Position numbers and translations under genes: made by a program. Of a DNA stretch of 64,000 nt, positions 33,812-42,859 are shown in pieces. The notes beneath the pieces were generated by a model that was not told the origin of the DNA, did no database searches, and worked only from the letters and a program-made list of their open reading frames with translations. The stretch is from Ohtaekwangia sp036786105 (lineage in GTDB: Bacteria > Bacteroidota > Bacteroidia > Cytophagales > Cyclobacteriaceae), in contig NZ_DAIQRQ010000010.1 in the NCBI RefSeq assembly GCF_036786105.1, forward strand, positions 58,022-122,021, in the 5' to 3' direction. Within the stretch, counting starts at the first letter, position 1. Each line of letters starts with the position of its first letter.

Positions 33812-34192
33812 ATGAAAACGAGTATGATGAGAGTTTTGATTATTTTACTGGTGTTGTTAGGAAATGCCTTTGCAGCGTTTTGCCAGGCAGATACGGTTGG
33901 GCACCATGTGGATACAATCACGAACCCAGAGTCAGTATATAACAGTGAATTGCCGCACGATCTTAAGCCCTATAAAGACAGTGTAAGGCTTGCGCCGAAT
34001 GAGATACCCAAAAAGCTGCTGCACCGGCTTACACATAACAAGCGTTACGATGGATGGGAAGAAAACGGTGTATACCTGGATAAAAACACAGGCGTCTATA
34101 TGTTATACATTGCCAGCGACAGTTTGATGATTAAGTATGGCCTGGATGAGTATGGAAAGGTAGTTACCTATACTTCGTTTGTGAAGCGGTAA
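33812..34192 (+). CDS. Small secreted protein of unknown function
   Basis: 126 residues from ATG 33812 (MKTSMMRVLIILLVLLGNAF); starts at 33806 and 33827 are also possible. Signal peptide ends near AFAAFCQ. The mature region is DTVGHHVDTITNPESVYNSE..., LAPNEIPKKLLHRLTHNKRYDGWEENGVYLDKNTGVYMLYIASD, YGLDEYGKVVTYTSF. The 'L-P-x-x-V/L-x-x-x-L-x-x-x-x-x-Y-x-x-W' sequence resembles short PepSY-like or BLIP-like exported proteins of Bacteroidota, but it is not matched to a known family. Convergent with the membrane protein at 34211 (18-bp gap). Confidence 0.75.
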   Translation: MKTSMMRVLIILLVLLGNAFAAFCQADTVGHHVDTITNPESVYNSELPHDLKPYKDSVRLAPNEIPKKLLHRLTHNKRYDGWEENGVYLDKNTGVYMLYIASDSLMIKYGLDEYGKVVTYTSFVKR

Positions 34193-34210
34193 TAGCGATA
34201 CCAGTTCCTT

Positions 34211-34879
34211 TTACTTTGCAAATCTTTTTATACTTGCCACAAACATGGCGATAGCAAAAACAATGTTTTTGAATGCGTTTGATCCGTTGTGAAGCGCCCA
34301 TGATAGCAGGAATTGATTGTCGTTTTTATCAATGACCCGGTCTACAGTGGCGAAAAGAAAGAGGTTCGTACCAAAGTATATAAATACAGCAGCACTTGCC
34401 CAGAACATAAAAATTCTTTCAATGAACGGGTCTGGTAAATCATGCAGCAGCTGGTGGAAGTATAAAACAGAATATACCAATAGCAAGGCACTGGACGCCG
34501 TAAAAGCATTTGAGTTTAGCCGTACAATTCCCTGAACAAAGAAGAAGTTTACAAAAGCAAACGCTACAAACAGCACTATACCTGCGATGGTTATTTTTTG
34601 CAGGATCGTATTTGTATACACACTTCTATATACAAGCGACAACAGTATAAATTGGGCCACGGCGTATACAAGAATAATAGGGTTGGGGTTGATTTTGAAA
34701 TACTGATAGCTGATAAGGCTTATAAAATCGGAGAGTGCTGAGATGACGAGTAAACTGCCCAACAGCTTTACCGATGCCGGTTGTAACTTGTTACAAAGGG
34801 CGCGAACAAAAAACAGCAACGGTATAAAAACGGAATACATGGACAGGTTCCTGATGATGTTATAGGTTTCCATACCCAT
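34211..34879 (-). CDS. Seven-helix membrane protein of unknown function
   Basis: 222 residues with seven hydrophobic segments: YSVFIPLLFFVRAL, LLGSLLVISALSDFISLI, IILVYAVAQFILLSLVYRSV, ITIAGIVLFVAFAFVNFFFV, SALLLVYSVLYFHQLL, IFMFWASAAVFIYFGTNLFLFATV, AFKNIVFAIAMFVASI. Layout resembles Bacteroidota 7TM sensor modules but there is no output domain. Second and third helices hold charges SALSDF and FQYFKINPNP. ATG 34879 (MGMETYNII) or 34873. No neighbour gives a clue. Confidence 0.78.
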   Translation of the reverse strand: MGMETYNIIRNLSMYSVFIPLLFFVRALCNKLQPASVKLLGSLLVISALSDFISLISYQYFKINPNPIILVYAVAQFILLSLVYRSVYTNTILQKITIAGIVLFVAFAFVNFFFVQGIVRLNSNAFTASSALLLVYSVLYFHQLLHDLPDPFIERIFMFWASAAVFIYFGTNLFLFATVDRVIDKNDNQFLLSWALHNGSNAFKNIVFAIAMFVASIKRFAK

Positions 34880-35403
34880 TATACAGAGAAGTCTTTTAAT
34901 TAGGTTTGTAACTCATACGTAGCCAGGGGGTAAATTAAAATATTAAATTGTTATCACCCGACCAGCTTAATTTGTATTGATGTTATATTGCTGATGCACA
35001 TTCTGTATTTTGTGGCAATGGAAGTATACAGAGGCGGAAATCCACAAGCCGTGCCGGTTACTGATAAATCGTGCAGCCTGACGATGTAGTAAAAATATAC
35101 TATGACATTAGTATATTTTTACTACGACACGAATTGCCGGTTGTGTTTATATAAAAATGAAACGCGTGCTTTCAGCTGAAGATATATTCTGGAATACCAG
35201 TTCCTACATATTGTTGGCGATTGAGCTTCTGTTCTGGAACAATACGATCAGGTATTTATACTGATTTTGTCATGCGTAATGGACGAGACGTTGCGTTTTT
35301 TTTCATCATCTGATTTACATTTGCATGCCATAAGCTGTGCTCCCAATAGAAATACGTAAAATTTTGGGATAATACAAAGCGCAGTGAGACTGTTAATCGT
35401 CCG
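34880..35403. other. Gene-poor interval
   Basis: More than 500 bp without a supportable gene. Its one strong element is the inverted repeat at 35086-35125 listed separately. A 35-codon ORF at 35157-35264 (plus; MKRVLSAEDIFWNTSSYILL...) and a minus ORF at 35248-35433 were considered and are not supported. Sequence composition is lower in GC than the neighbours. Confidence 0.6.
35086..35125. repeat. Perfect 15-bp inverted repeat, AT-rich
   Basis: gtagtaaaaatatac (35086-35100) pairs exactly with gtatatttttactac (35111-35125) across 10 nt (tatgacatta). No T-run flanks it on either strand and no gene ends nearby except the divergent-start region of 34211-34879, so a terminator is unlikely. Could be a protein binding site or a relic end of an element. 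Confidence 0.6.
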
Positions 35404-35571
35404 ATGCATGCGAGGAGACTGGAATATAATCACCCAAAACGGGATGATGAAAAGTATCTACCGTTGCCGCGTTTGAGAATAAAACGTTGGCACGAAGGAT
35501 CTTATCCAAACGTTCTTCGCGATTTAGAAAGGCGCATTACGTTCTGGCAAAAAAATTGTGATTACTCATGA
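35404..35571 (+). CDS. Possible 55-residue basic protein or gene remnant
   Basis: Open from 35350, with an ATG at 35404 and stop at 35569-35571. The peptide is MHARRLEYNHPKRDDEKYLP, then LPRLRIKRWHEGSYPNVLRD, LERRITFWQKNCDYS: highly charged and rich in W, Y, H and P, unlike a random frame. It has no near neighbour, no clear promoter, and could be the tail of a decayed gene whose 5' part (NTKRSETVNRP...) lacks a start. Not recognised. Confidence 0.3.
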   Translation: MHARRLEYNHPKRDDEKYLPLPRLRIKRWHEGSYPNVLRDLERRITFWQKNCDYS

Positions 35572-35712
35572 TGGGCTGTTTCTATAGTTTAAAAAAGAAC
35601 TAACGCAACGATTTCGTGTTAATTTTTTTCGGTAAAAAAAGCGAAAAATCAAATTAAAAATCAGAGCGCGTATGGCCTTCGGAATTTTCAAATGTTAAAT
35701 TGCATTTATAAA

Positions 35713-36090
35713 ATGGAGTCTGTGGAATCGTTGAAAGAGTTTCGTCCCATGCAGTCAGAACATGTAGCTTTTCAGGAATTGCGCCCTTCTATCCATCAGA
35801 TCATAGAATGGGTTCAACAATGCCGGAACAGCAAGGTAAAATCGTTTATGCAAAAGGATGTAGTGATTTCTTTCTTTAGAGAAAACCTGCAGGCACCACT
35901 CAGTGAGCGCAAATTTGAATTTCTTTCGCGCGAACTGAAAGAGCTTACCCTTTCTCCTGTCGATCTTGTACATTATTCATCTGTTATTACTGAGTTAAAA
36001 GAATCACCGCACAAACCGGAGTTGGTCGATCTGTGCGACCAGCTGGTAATGGATGAACTTTCTGCCATTTTCAGAAAGTATATCTTCTGA
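35713..36090 (+). CDS. Helical protein of unknown function
   Basis: 125 residues from ATG 35713 (MESVESLKEFRPMQSEHVAF); an ATG at 35692 would add seven. Mostly helix: IHQIIEWVQQCRNSKVKSFM, ISFFRENLQAPLSERKFEFLSRELKEL, LVHYSSVITELKESP, LVDLCDQLVMDELSAIFRKYIF. No signal or membrane segment. The pattern of short helices suits a soluble bundle. Preceded by an AT-rich region with a run of A/T around 35610-35650. Function unknown. Confidence 0.65.
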   Translation: MESVESLKEFRPMQSEHVAFQELRPSIHQIIEWVQQCRNSKVKSFMQKDVVISFFRENLQAPLSERKFEFLSRELKELTLSPVDLVHYSSVITELKESPHKPELVDLCDQLVMDELSAIFRKYIF

Positions 36091-36215
36091 GTAATACTTC
36101 CAATTATTGCCTTTTTGTTTTTATCAGCTTCAATTCCGGAAAAAATTCCCCGGAGGTGAGCAATATTTTCCTCCCTGTAATTCGTTGTTGCCCGATGATA
36201 CGGCAGGTATATGAA

Positions 36216-36244
36216 TTGTTGAATTGAATATAATTATTCAACAA
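36216..36244 (+). promoter_or_regulatory. 9-bp inverted repeat in front of the MBL hydrolase
   Basis: ttgttgaat (36216-36224) and attcaacaa (36236-36244) form a perfect 9-bp repeat with an 11-nt centre, ending 11 bp before the ATG at 36256. Centre-to-centre spacing and position suit a dimeric repressor operator that would cover the start site. Confidence 0.4.
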
Positions 36245-36255
36245 ACCATCGCTGT

Positions 36256-37200
36256 ATGAATCCAATCATTGATGAAACGGAAGATATACTCCCTGTTGCC
36301 ACACGGGTGTGGGGCCGCAAGGAAGTGTTTGTGAACTTTTATATGATACAAGATGAGGCATCTGGTAACTGGGCTTTGGTAGATGCCGGGTTGAAGTGGT
36401 CGGCACCGAAAATTATCCGCATGGCCGAAGAGCTTTTTCACGATCGTGCGCCAAGCGCCATTGTGCTTACCCACGGGCATTTTGACCATGTGGGAGCTTT
36501 GCCTTCGTTGTTAAAGAAATGGAACGTGCCGGTATACGCGCATGAACTGGAACTACCTTATCTTACCGGTATATCAGAGTATCCACCGGCCGACCCATCG
36601 GTAGGTGGCGGTATGATGTCGGCTATATCATTTATGTACCCACGAGGCCCGATCGACATCAGCAGTAATATTCAGAAACTTCCAAACGATGGTACAATAC
36701 CCGGTTTTCCAGAATGGAGATATATAGAAACTCCCGGGCATTCGCCTGGGCACATTAGTTTGTTTCGTGAGAGTGATCGCGTACTTCTGGCAGGCGATGC
36801 GTTTGTTACCACCAAAGCCGAATCAGCGTTCTATGCACTTACGTTTAAAGAATATCTTTCCGGTCCGCCTAAATATTTTACCTGCAATTGGGCATCTGCT
36901 AAGATGTCGGTGTTAAAATTATTGGGGCTTCATCCGGAGATCATTGCCACCGGCCATGGAAAACCCATGCAGGGAAGCGAGATGCGTGCACAGCTTGAAC
37001 AACTGGCTATTCATTTTGATGAGCTGGCACAACCCGCGCATGGCAGGTATATACAAGAACCGGCGGTAACCAATCGGTATGGTCTTGCCACAGTGCCGGC
37101 GCGAAGCGGTATTCATCCTGCTATAAAAATGGTTGCTGCTGCTGTTCTCGTATTCTCATCTGCCTATATACTTTACAGCAGGATACGGGCATCACGGTAG
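36256..37200 (+). CDS. Metallo-beta-lactamase fold hydrolase with C-terminal membrane anchor
   Basis: 314 residues. Zinc-site motifs: THGHFDHVG (about 74-82), ETPGHSPGHISLF (His at about 161), LLAGDAFVT (Asp) and TGHGKPM (last His). The opening FVNFYMIQDEASGNWALVDAG is the usual MBL start. It ends with one hydrophobic segment (MVAAAVLVFSSAYILYS) followed by RIRASR, so it appears anchored by its C-terminus with the enzyme in the cytoplasm. No lactamase class assignment: the active site is that of the glyoxalase II / lactonase-like group. Preceded by a palindromic operator-like site. Single gene, convergent with the permease at 37281. Confidence 0.9.
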   Translation: MNPIIDETEDILPVATRVWGRKEVFVNFYMIQDEASGNWALVDAGLKWSAPKIIRMAEELFHDRAPSAIVLTHGHFDHVGALPSLLKKWNVPVYAHELELPYLTGISEYPPADPSVGGGMMSAISFMYPRGPIDISSNIQKLPNDGTIPGFPEWRYIETPGHSPGHISLFRESDRVLLAGDAFVTTKAESAFYALTFKEYLSGPPKYFTCNWASAKMSVLKLLGLHPEIIATGHGKPMQGSEMRAQLEQLAIHFDELAQPAHGRYIQEPAVTNRYGLATVPARSGIHPAIKMVAAAVLVFSSAYILYSRIRASR

Positions 37201-37280
37201 TATATCTCCGTAGTGATTATACCGGATCGTTCGTTGCCATCATTCGTTGGTAATCGTACGATCCGGTAAGTATATAAATG

Positions 37281-39704
37281 CTATTCGTTTCGCAGTGCTT
37301 TCAGCGGATTGGCTGTAGCGGCTTTGAAAGATTCGAAACTTACAGTAAGCAGAGCAACAAGCATGGCAGCACCACCTGCGTAAACGAATACCAGTACATC
37401 GATAGAAGTGCGGTATGCAAATCCTTCCAGCCAGCGATCCATAGCATACCAGGCCAGCGGCACGGAAATGATTAATGCAATCACAATAAGTTTAATAAAC
37501 TCAGACGACATGAGTGTTACAATTTGGTTAACGCTTGCACCCATCACTTTGCGAACACCCATCTCTTTGAATCTTCGCTCAGCCATATAGGTTGAAAGAC
37601 CGTACAAACCCAGGCAGGAGATCAATACAGCAATGCATGTGAAGATGGTAATGATAGAAGATACTTTTCGATCTTCATCGTATTGTCGTTGAATGTTTTC
37701 ATCCAGGAATGAATATTCGAAAGGTGTATCGTTTACAAGCTCTTTCCATACTTTCTCGATGGAGGCAACGGTGTTATTAAAATCAGTGGGCTCTACGCTG
37801 GCGATCATGTAATCATATCGTGTTGCCTCGCCGGGTATCTCAAACATGATAGCTTTGATTTCTTCTTTCAGTGAAGTTTGGTGAAAGTCTTCCATGACAC
37901 CAATTACTTCATAATTATACTTCTGTCCTTGCCAGTCGAAGTATAAGTGTTGCCCGATAATTTCTGCCGGTTCAAAACCAAACTTTTTGGCCGATGTGCG
38001 ATTCACAATGACTTTATTTTTGCTTTCCACTTCGCGGTTGTCGGTAAACGATCGGCCTGCAAGCATTTTGATGCCTAACAATTCAATGTAATCATAATCG
38101 ATCCGATTGCGGAAATTGGTAATGGCGTGATCCATATCACCGCCATCTTTATAAAACATCATATCATTGAAGATGCGTGTGCCAGGCATGTAACGTGCAG
38201 CGGAAATTTGCTTTACCGCATTATTCTTTGATAGCTCGCTTCGCAGCGCTTCGTATTGTTTCCGGGCACTGGACGTGCGTAAAGGCAACACAATCTTAGC
38301 ACGTGAATTAAAGCCAAGGTTTTTGTCTTGCATATAGCTCAATTGCTTCGAGATGATAATCATGCCGGAGACCAGGGCAATGGCAATCATAAATTGAAAT
38401 ACCACGAGTGTTCTTCGAAGCCAGCCCGAAGAATTTCCTATGTTGAATTTGCCTTTCAATACTTCTGCCGGCTGGAACGATGACAAGTAAAATGCCGGGT
38501 AGCTTCCGGCAATCAGTCCGGTAACAATAGTAAGTACGATCAGGGCGATTATAAAGTATACAGCATTCGCCGTTCCGAAAGAAATATTTTTACCGGTGAG
38601 TGTATTAAAGTCGGGCAACGCTATTTGTACCAGAACGATGCTTAGCATGATAGCGATCAACACGATGATCATAGCTTCCCCGAGTATATGGCGGACGAGC
38701 GAACTGCGGAATGCCCCCATTACCTTGCGTATACCAATTTCAGCAGCCCGTTTGGTGGCACGGGCTGTGGAGAGGTTCATAAAGTTGATGCACGCAATAA
38801 GCAGTATAAATGCAGCAATGGAAGCGATAACGTATATATAGGTTACACGAGGGCTTGTTCCTATAGCAGAATACAGGTGTATATCTTTTATGGGTTCTAG
38901 TGCCAGGGTCTTTGTCATGCCCAGTGCTTTCATATCTTGTGCGCCATATTTCTGGAGTACCGCATCCATTTTCGCTTCAACTGCTTTTTTATTGTGGTGA
39001 GGAGATAGCTTTACCACAGCCTCAAAGAAATTTTCACCGGCCCATTCACCCATCAGTTCTTCCGAACGTAAATCGGCAGCGGCACCTTCACTGTTCATGG
39101 AGGTAAAGAAATTGATATGGTGAAATGTCTTTGTCTGATCCTTCACCACACCTGTAACTTTGAATTGAACAGGATCAGTCTCCTGGCTAATGCCGATAAG
39201 TTTATTCAATGCCGGTTCACTACCGAATAATTTTTTGGCGAGCTTATCAGTAATTACAACCGAGTTTGCTTCTTTCAAAGCAATGCTGGGATTGCCCTCT
39301 ATAAATTCATAGGTGAGAACATCGAATACCATCGAGTCAGCTACTACACCCTGGTATTCATAGAACCTCTGATTTTCGTATGTGAAAAGGCTCTGGTCTA
39401 CATTTACCAGTCGTGCTGCCGCTTCGATTTCTGGTATGTTTTGAGCGAGTGCCGGAGCTATAGGAGGGGAGACGCTATTAATTTCTGTCCAGCCAAAGCC
39501 GGAGTCGCCACCAAACCGCGTGGTGACACGGTATATATCTTCCAGACGTTGATGGTGCTTGTCGAACATTACTTCGTCCTGAATATACAGTGCCAGCAGC
39601 AGGCAACAGGTAATGCCTAGTGCCAGCCCAAAAATATTGATGAACGAGTATGCCTTGCTCCGCAGAATGTTACGCCAGGCAATGATGATATAGCTTTTAA
39701 GCAT
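37281..39704 (-). CDS. FtsX/MacB-type ABC transporter permease, complete
   Basis: 807 residues, Bacteroidota two-module form. Membrane helix near 18-40 (AYSFINIFGLALGITCCLLLALYI), a periplasmic MacB-like domain (about 45-260), a three-helix FtsX core (about 283-405: VIASIAAFILLIACINFMNL, AMIIVLIAIMLSIVLVQIAL, YFIIALIVLTIVTGLIAGSYPAFYLSS), then after the EVLKGKF junction a second helix, second periplasmic domain (about 470-670) and a second FtsX core ending ANPLKALRNE. TRAATKRAAEIGIRKVMGA and ERRFKEMGVRKVMGAS are the duplicated coupling helices that meet the ATPase. Same family as the partial gene at 1-1288. No ATPase adjacent. Confidence 0.95.
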   Translation of the reverse strand: MLKSYIIIAWRNILRSKAYSFINIFGLALGITCCLLLALYIQDEVMFDKHHQRLEDIYRVTTRFGGDSGFGWTEINSVSPPIAPALAQNIPEIEAAARLVNVDQSLFTYENQRFYEYQGVVADSMVFDVLTYEFIEGNPSIALKEANSVVITDKLAKKLFGSEPALNKLIGISQETDPVQFKVTGVVKDQTKTFHHINFFTSMNSEGAAADLRSEELMGEWAGENFFEAVVKLSPHHNKKAVEAKMDAVLQKYGAQDMKALGMTKTLALEPIKDIHLYSAIGTSPRVTYIYVIASIAAFILLIACINFMNLSTARATKRAAEIGIRKVMGAFRSSLVRHILGEAMIIVLIAIMLSIVLVQIALPDFNTLTGKNISFGTANAVYFIIALIVLTIVTGLIAGSYPAFYLSSFQPAEVLKGKFNIGNSSGWLRRTLVVFQFMIAIALVSGMIIISKQLSYMQDKNLGFNSRAKIVLPLRTSSARKQYEALRSELSKNNAVKQISAARYMPGTRIFNDMMFYKDGGDMDHAITNFRNRIDYDYIELLGIKMLAGRSFTDNREVESKNKVIVNRTSAKKFGFEPAEIIGQHLYFDWQGQKYNYEVIGVMEDFHQTSLKEEIKAIMFEIPGEATRYDYMIASVEPTDFNNTVASIEKVWKELVNDTPFEYSFLDENIQRQYDEDRKVSSIITIFTCIAVLISCLGLYGLSTYMAERRFKEMGVRKVMGASVNQIVTLMSSEFIKLIVIALIISVPLAWYAMDRWLEGFAYRTSIDVLVFVYAGGAAMLVALLTVSFESFKAATANPLKALRNE

Positions 39705-39892
39705 GGTTGATAGTGTTTATGGCTTATCCTTACCAGGAAGGATTCACCTTTTTGAACCAATAATATGCCACAGGAAAAAATGCGCCTGATATAAGCTACA
39801 GGCGGATTATTTAAAATTATGATTCGCTGGAATTGAACAGTTATGTCCGCTAACGGCCATGCCTTTGAAGAGAGCCCTGCACATTGAACAAT

Positions 39893-39927
39893 AAAAAAGC
39901 CCTCCCTAGACAGGGGAAGGCTTTATT
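39893..39927 (-). terminator. Terminator after the 39949-40383 gene
   Basis: aaaaaagccctccc (about 39894-39906) faces ggggaaggcttta (about 39913-39925) in an imperfect stem; the minus strand runs into ttttttattg. It lies 22 bp past the stop of the secreted-protein gene. Confidence 0.7.
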
Positions 39928-39948
39928 AACATTGCTCTTCCTTTAATA

Positions 39949-40383
39949 TTATTTCAACCCGTATAGCTCTACGTGAGCTTTTTCATCTTTTCGATTTGGC
40001 AATGTTCTGTAATTAAAGACAACCTTTTTTAAATCCTGATCTTTGTTTTTAAGATCGATGGTTCTTGTTTCCGCTCCGGCTTTCAACTCATTGCGAACGG
40101 ATAGTTGTTCCGTTGCACCGGACTCATAGTATACTGTTACACTTTCAATGTTGATAGGAGCGTCTGTTACTTTCAATTTGATGGACTTGAACTTGTCTGC
40201 ACCCATCACTACGATAGACTCATTTTCCTGTTTAAAGTCGGCCTTTATTTCACCGATTTTGTGCCAGCCTGGCTTGTTGCTTGTAACAATACCGGGATCT
40301 TGCGCCATGGCAATGTTGGCTGCCAATGCTACTATGAACATGGCTGCTATACATGGGATACTTAATTTCAATAATTTTTTCAT
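39949..40383 (-). CDS. Small exported protein (DUF2541-like)
   Basis: 144 residues from ATG 40383 (MKKLLKLSIPCIAAMFIVAL); an upstream start at 40407 is possible. Signal peptide ends ANIAMAQ. The mature part, GWHKIGEIKADFKQENESIVVMGADKFKSIKLKVTDAPINIESVTVYYESG, then NRTIDLKNKDQDLKKVVFNYRT, ends HVELYGLK. The strand order and the 'W-x-x-I/L-G-x-x-x-x-D-F-x-x-x-x-D-x-I' start and ending 'A-x-V-x-V/L-Y-G' match small carbohydrate-binding-like DUF2541 domains of periplasmic proteins. One Ig-like domain. Single gene with its own terminator. Confidence 0.78.
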   Translation of the reverse strand: MKKLLKLSIPCIAAMFIVALAANIAMAQDPGIVTSNKPGWHKIGEIKADFKQENESIVVMGADKFKSIKLKVTDAPINIESVTVYYESGATEQLSVRNELKAGAETRTIDLKNKDQDLKKVVFNYRTLPNRKDEKAHVELYGLK

Positions 40384-40491
40384 AACGCTTATATTTTTTG
40401 TTGTCACGCCTGATATACCATAAAAACCCGTACCTGCATCAAAGGGCTGTAAATAACGCTGGTATGAAATTTATCTGTGGATTTTTTATGA

Positions 40492-42831
40492 CTATTCAAT
40501 TCCCCAGTTGTGATTCGGGGCATCAGCCATTTCCAGGGAGAGACTTCCTCCCTTTATTAATTCGCTATGACGGAAGCGAAACGATAGAAGTGATTTACCA
40601 TTCAGCACAGCAGATTGTATATAGCGGTTGGCGCTGCTATTGTGCTGTGAAGTAATGCGAAAAGTCTTGCCTGGGTAAAATGCCGGATGGAGTTGTATGG
40701 TAACAGCATCAAATATAGGGCTGCCAATTTCATAGTAAGGATCTTCCTCACAGCCACCGGTCATTTGAAATATACCGAGCTTCATCAGCACGCTCAGGCT
40801 TCCCATCAATCCCTGGTCTTCTTCTCCGCTATAGCCGGTATAGGGCGACAATCCGCTAAACACCTGGTTCACTACTTCGCGGCTCCAGTATTGCGTTAGC
40901 CAGGGTTTACCGGCGTAGTTAAAAATATAGGCTACCTGCATGGCGGGTTGGTTGGAGTAATTAAGCCAGGTGCGTTTGTTGTTTACAAACTTGGGTTTTT
41001 CTTCGGGGTGTTCATTACAGAAGCGATGCCAGGCAGAAAGTTCGAATTGTTTGTTAAGGCGTATTGCAGCAGAATCGTTGCCACCCATCAATTGAAAGAG
41101 TCCTTTCAGATCGTGCGGCACAAACCAGGTAAACTGTGCAGCATTACCTTCTATATAACCATTGTCGTAAAGCAGAGGATCAAATGGTTCTTTCCATGCA
41201 CCTGCTGAATCTTTCGGCTGAATAAAGCGCGATGCGGGATTATACAGGTTCCTGTAATTGAATGAACGTTTCAGAAAGAGCTGATAGTCATTTTCTTTAT
41301 GAAGAGCTTTCGCCAGTTGTGCAAGCGTCCAATCCTGGTAGGCATATTCCATCGTCATACCGGCTCCGTCTTCATGCTGGCCATATTTTCGGCCTGGAGT
41401 AAGCGGGTAGGGCACATAGCCTTTCTCAATATAAGCTTTTATGCCACCACCTATAGAGGTTATATGTTCATATCCGGCCTTGCCCATAATGCCACCCGGC
41501 ATGTGATTCTTTCGCAATCCTTCGTACGCGAGTTTTATATCAAAGCCACGTATACCTTTTTGCCAGGCACTTACAAAGAACGGTGTTGATGATGCCCCCG
41601 TCATTACAAATGTATCGTTTCCACCGGACGGACCTCTCGGTATAAGTCCACCATTTTTATAGTACTCCAAAAATGAATTGCAAAACTCCTGGGCTACTTC
41701 CGGGTATACCAGTTGCCAGAGTGTATTGAGCGTCCACTGTGCACCCCAGAAGGCATCGGAGTTATACATATTAAACAAAGGCTTCTTGTCTTTGCCCAAC
41801 GGCAACTGTCGGATTGTTTTGTCCTTGCCGGTGAGGTCGGTATATTTTCCATCGGCATCGCTGATGACTCTGCGTCCCTGAATAGACCGCCACAGGTCGG
41901 TATAAAAACGTTGCTGTTGCTCAGCCGTTCCTCCTTCAATGGCAATACGACTCAGCATCTCATTCCATTGCAGATCGGCCTGTTTTTCAACAGCATTAAA
42001 ATCCCAGTGCGGTATTTCTATATCCCTGTTTTTTGCAGCGCCAGCTTCGCTTGTAAAGGATATACCAGCTTTCATTTGTACAATAGGGGTGGTCACCGGC
42101 TCCAATATCACCAGTATCTTTCCATGGGTGCCATCCCAATGCGACAGGTTGCGTGTAATCTTGCCTTCCTGGTATAGCACTACGGACTGTATCTTTCGAT
42201 CGAAGGCAGCAGCGAAATATACCGGGCATTCTTTGGGCCTGCGCATGGTTGGGCCGTTTACCACGTAGCCTTGTATCTCATGATCGTTAACCAGACGAAA
42301 ACCTCCCCGCAACATATCAGAAGGACCGAGGTAGCCGCCCAACTCAAACACAACCCCCGGGGTACCGGTGGACGGAAACTGATATCGATGAAAGCCAACA
42401 CGATTGGATGCCGTTAACTCTGCACGAATGTTATAGCGATTGAGTGTTACGGCATGATAACCAGGTTTTATAACTTCATTGTCGTGGGTGAAATGTGAGC
42501 CTTTACTCTGTAGTATAGCTGCTTCGGTATCTTCTGTAAATGTTACCGGCAAAACGGAAACTCCTGCCAGTTGCCATTCATGAATGTGCGTAAAACCAAG
42601 AATGGTATCCTGGGCATAGCGATACCCGCTATCCCATTCGCCACCGATGTTTGTATCCGGAAAAAGATTCACCATTCCGAAAGGGCGGCATGCCGATGAA
42701 AAATAAAACCACCGGCTGTTGGCCGCATCCAGTAGCGGATATACTTTGTCTACAGGGCGTTGCTGCGCAGACGAATAAATTGCGAGTAATGCGAGAAGGG
42801 GCAGTATATACCTTCGTTTGCCCATAACCAT
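40492..42831 (-). CDS. GH92 alpha-mannosidase, exported
   Basis: 779 residues from ATG 42831 (MVMGKRRYILPLLALLAIYS); 42825 and 42846 also possible. Signal peptide ends near SSAQ. The sequence shows GH92 hallmarks: VNLFPDTNIGGEWDSGYRY at the beta-sandwich, QLAGVSVLPVTF, and in the (alpha/alpha)6 domain the TDLWRSIQGRR, NSDAFWGAQWTLNTLWQLVYPE, GPSGGNDTFVMTG and GYIEGNAAQFTWFVPHD blocks, with a Ca-site-type EEDPYYEIGSPIFD near the C-terminus. GH92 enzymes are inverting, calcium-dependent alpha-mannosidases cutting 1,2-, 1,3-, 1,4- or 1,6-bonds; the subclass cannot be told. Last gene of the six-gene PUL operon; 28 bp behind the acetyltransferase gene. Confidence 0.93.
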   Translation of the reverse strand: MVMGKRRYILPLLALLAIYSSAQQRPVDKVYPLLDAANSRWFYFSSACRPFGMVNLFPDTNIGGEWDSGYRYAQDTILGFTHIHEWQLAGVSVLPVTFTEDTEAAILQSKGSHFTHDNEVIKPGYHAVTLNRYNIRAELTASNRVGFHRYQFPSTGTPGVVFELGGYLGPSDMLRGGFRLVNDHEIQGYVVNGPTMRRPKECPVYFAAAFDRKIQSVVLYQEGKITRNLSHWDGTHGKILVILEPVTTPIVQMKAGISFTSEAGAAKNRDIEIPHWDFNAVEKQADLQWNEMLSRIAIEGGTAEQQQRFYTDLWRSIQGRRVISDADGKYTDLTGKDKTIRQLPLGKDKKPLFNMYNSDAFWGAQWTLNTLWQLVYPEVAQEFCNSFLEYYKNGGLIPRGPSGGNDTFVMTGASSTPFFVSAWQKGIRGFDIKLAYEGLRKNHMPGGIMGKAGYEHITSIGGGIKAYIEKGYVPYPLTPGRKYGQHEDGAGMTMEYAYQDWTLAQLAKALHKENDYQLFLKRSFNYRNLYNPASRFIQPKDSAGAWKEPFDPLLYDNGYIEGNAAQFTWFVPHDLKGLFQLMGGNDSAAIRLNKQFELSAWHRFCNEHPEEKPKFVNNKRTWLNYSNQPAMQVAYIFNYAGKPWLTQYWSREVVNQVFSGLSPYTGYSGEEDQGLMGSLSVLMKLGIFQMTGGCEEDPYYEIGSPIFDAVTIQLHPAFYPGKTFRITSQHNSSANRYIQSAVLNGKSLLSFRFRHSELIKGGSLSLEMADAPNHNWGIE

Positions 42832-42859
42832 GTCTTGTAGTTCCATTCTTTAGTATAAC

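Noticed and set aside
35157..35264. 35-codon ORF with FWNTSSYILLAIELL-type sequence
   Set aside because: No promoter, terminator or relatives that I can point to; too short to separate from chance.
35248..35433. 61-aa minus-strand ORF in the gene-poor gap
   Set aside because: Overlaps the plus-strand 55-aa ORF and has no supporting signals.
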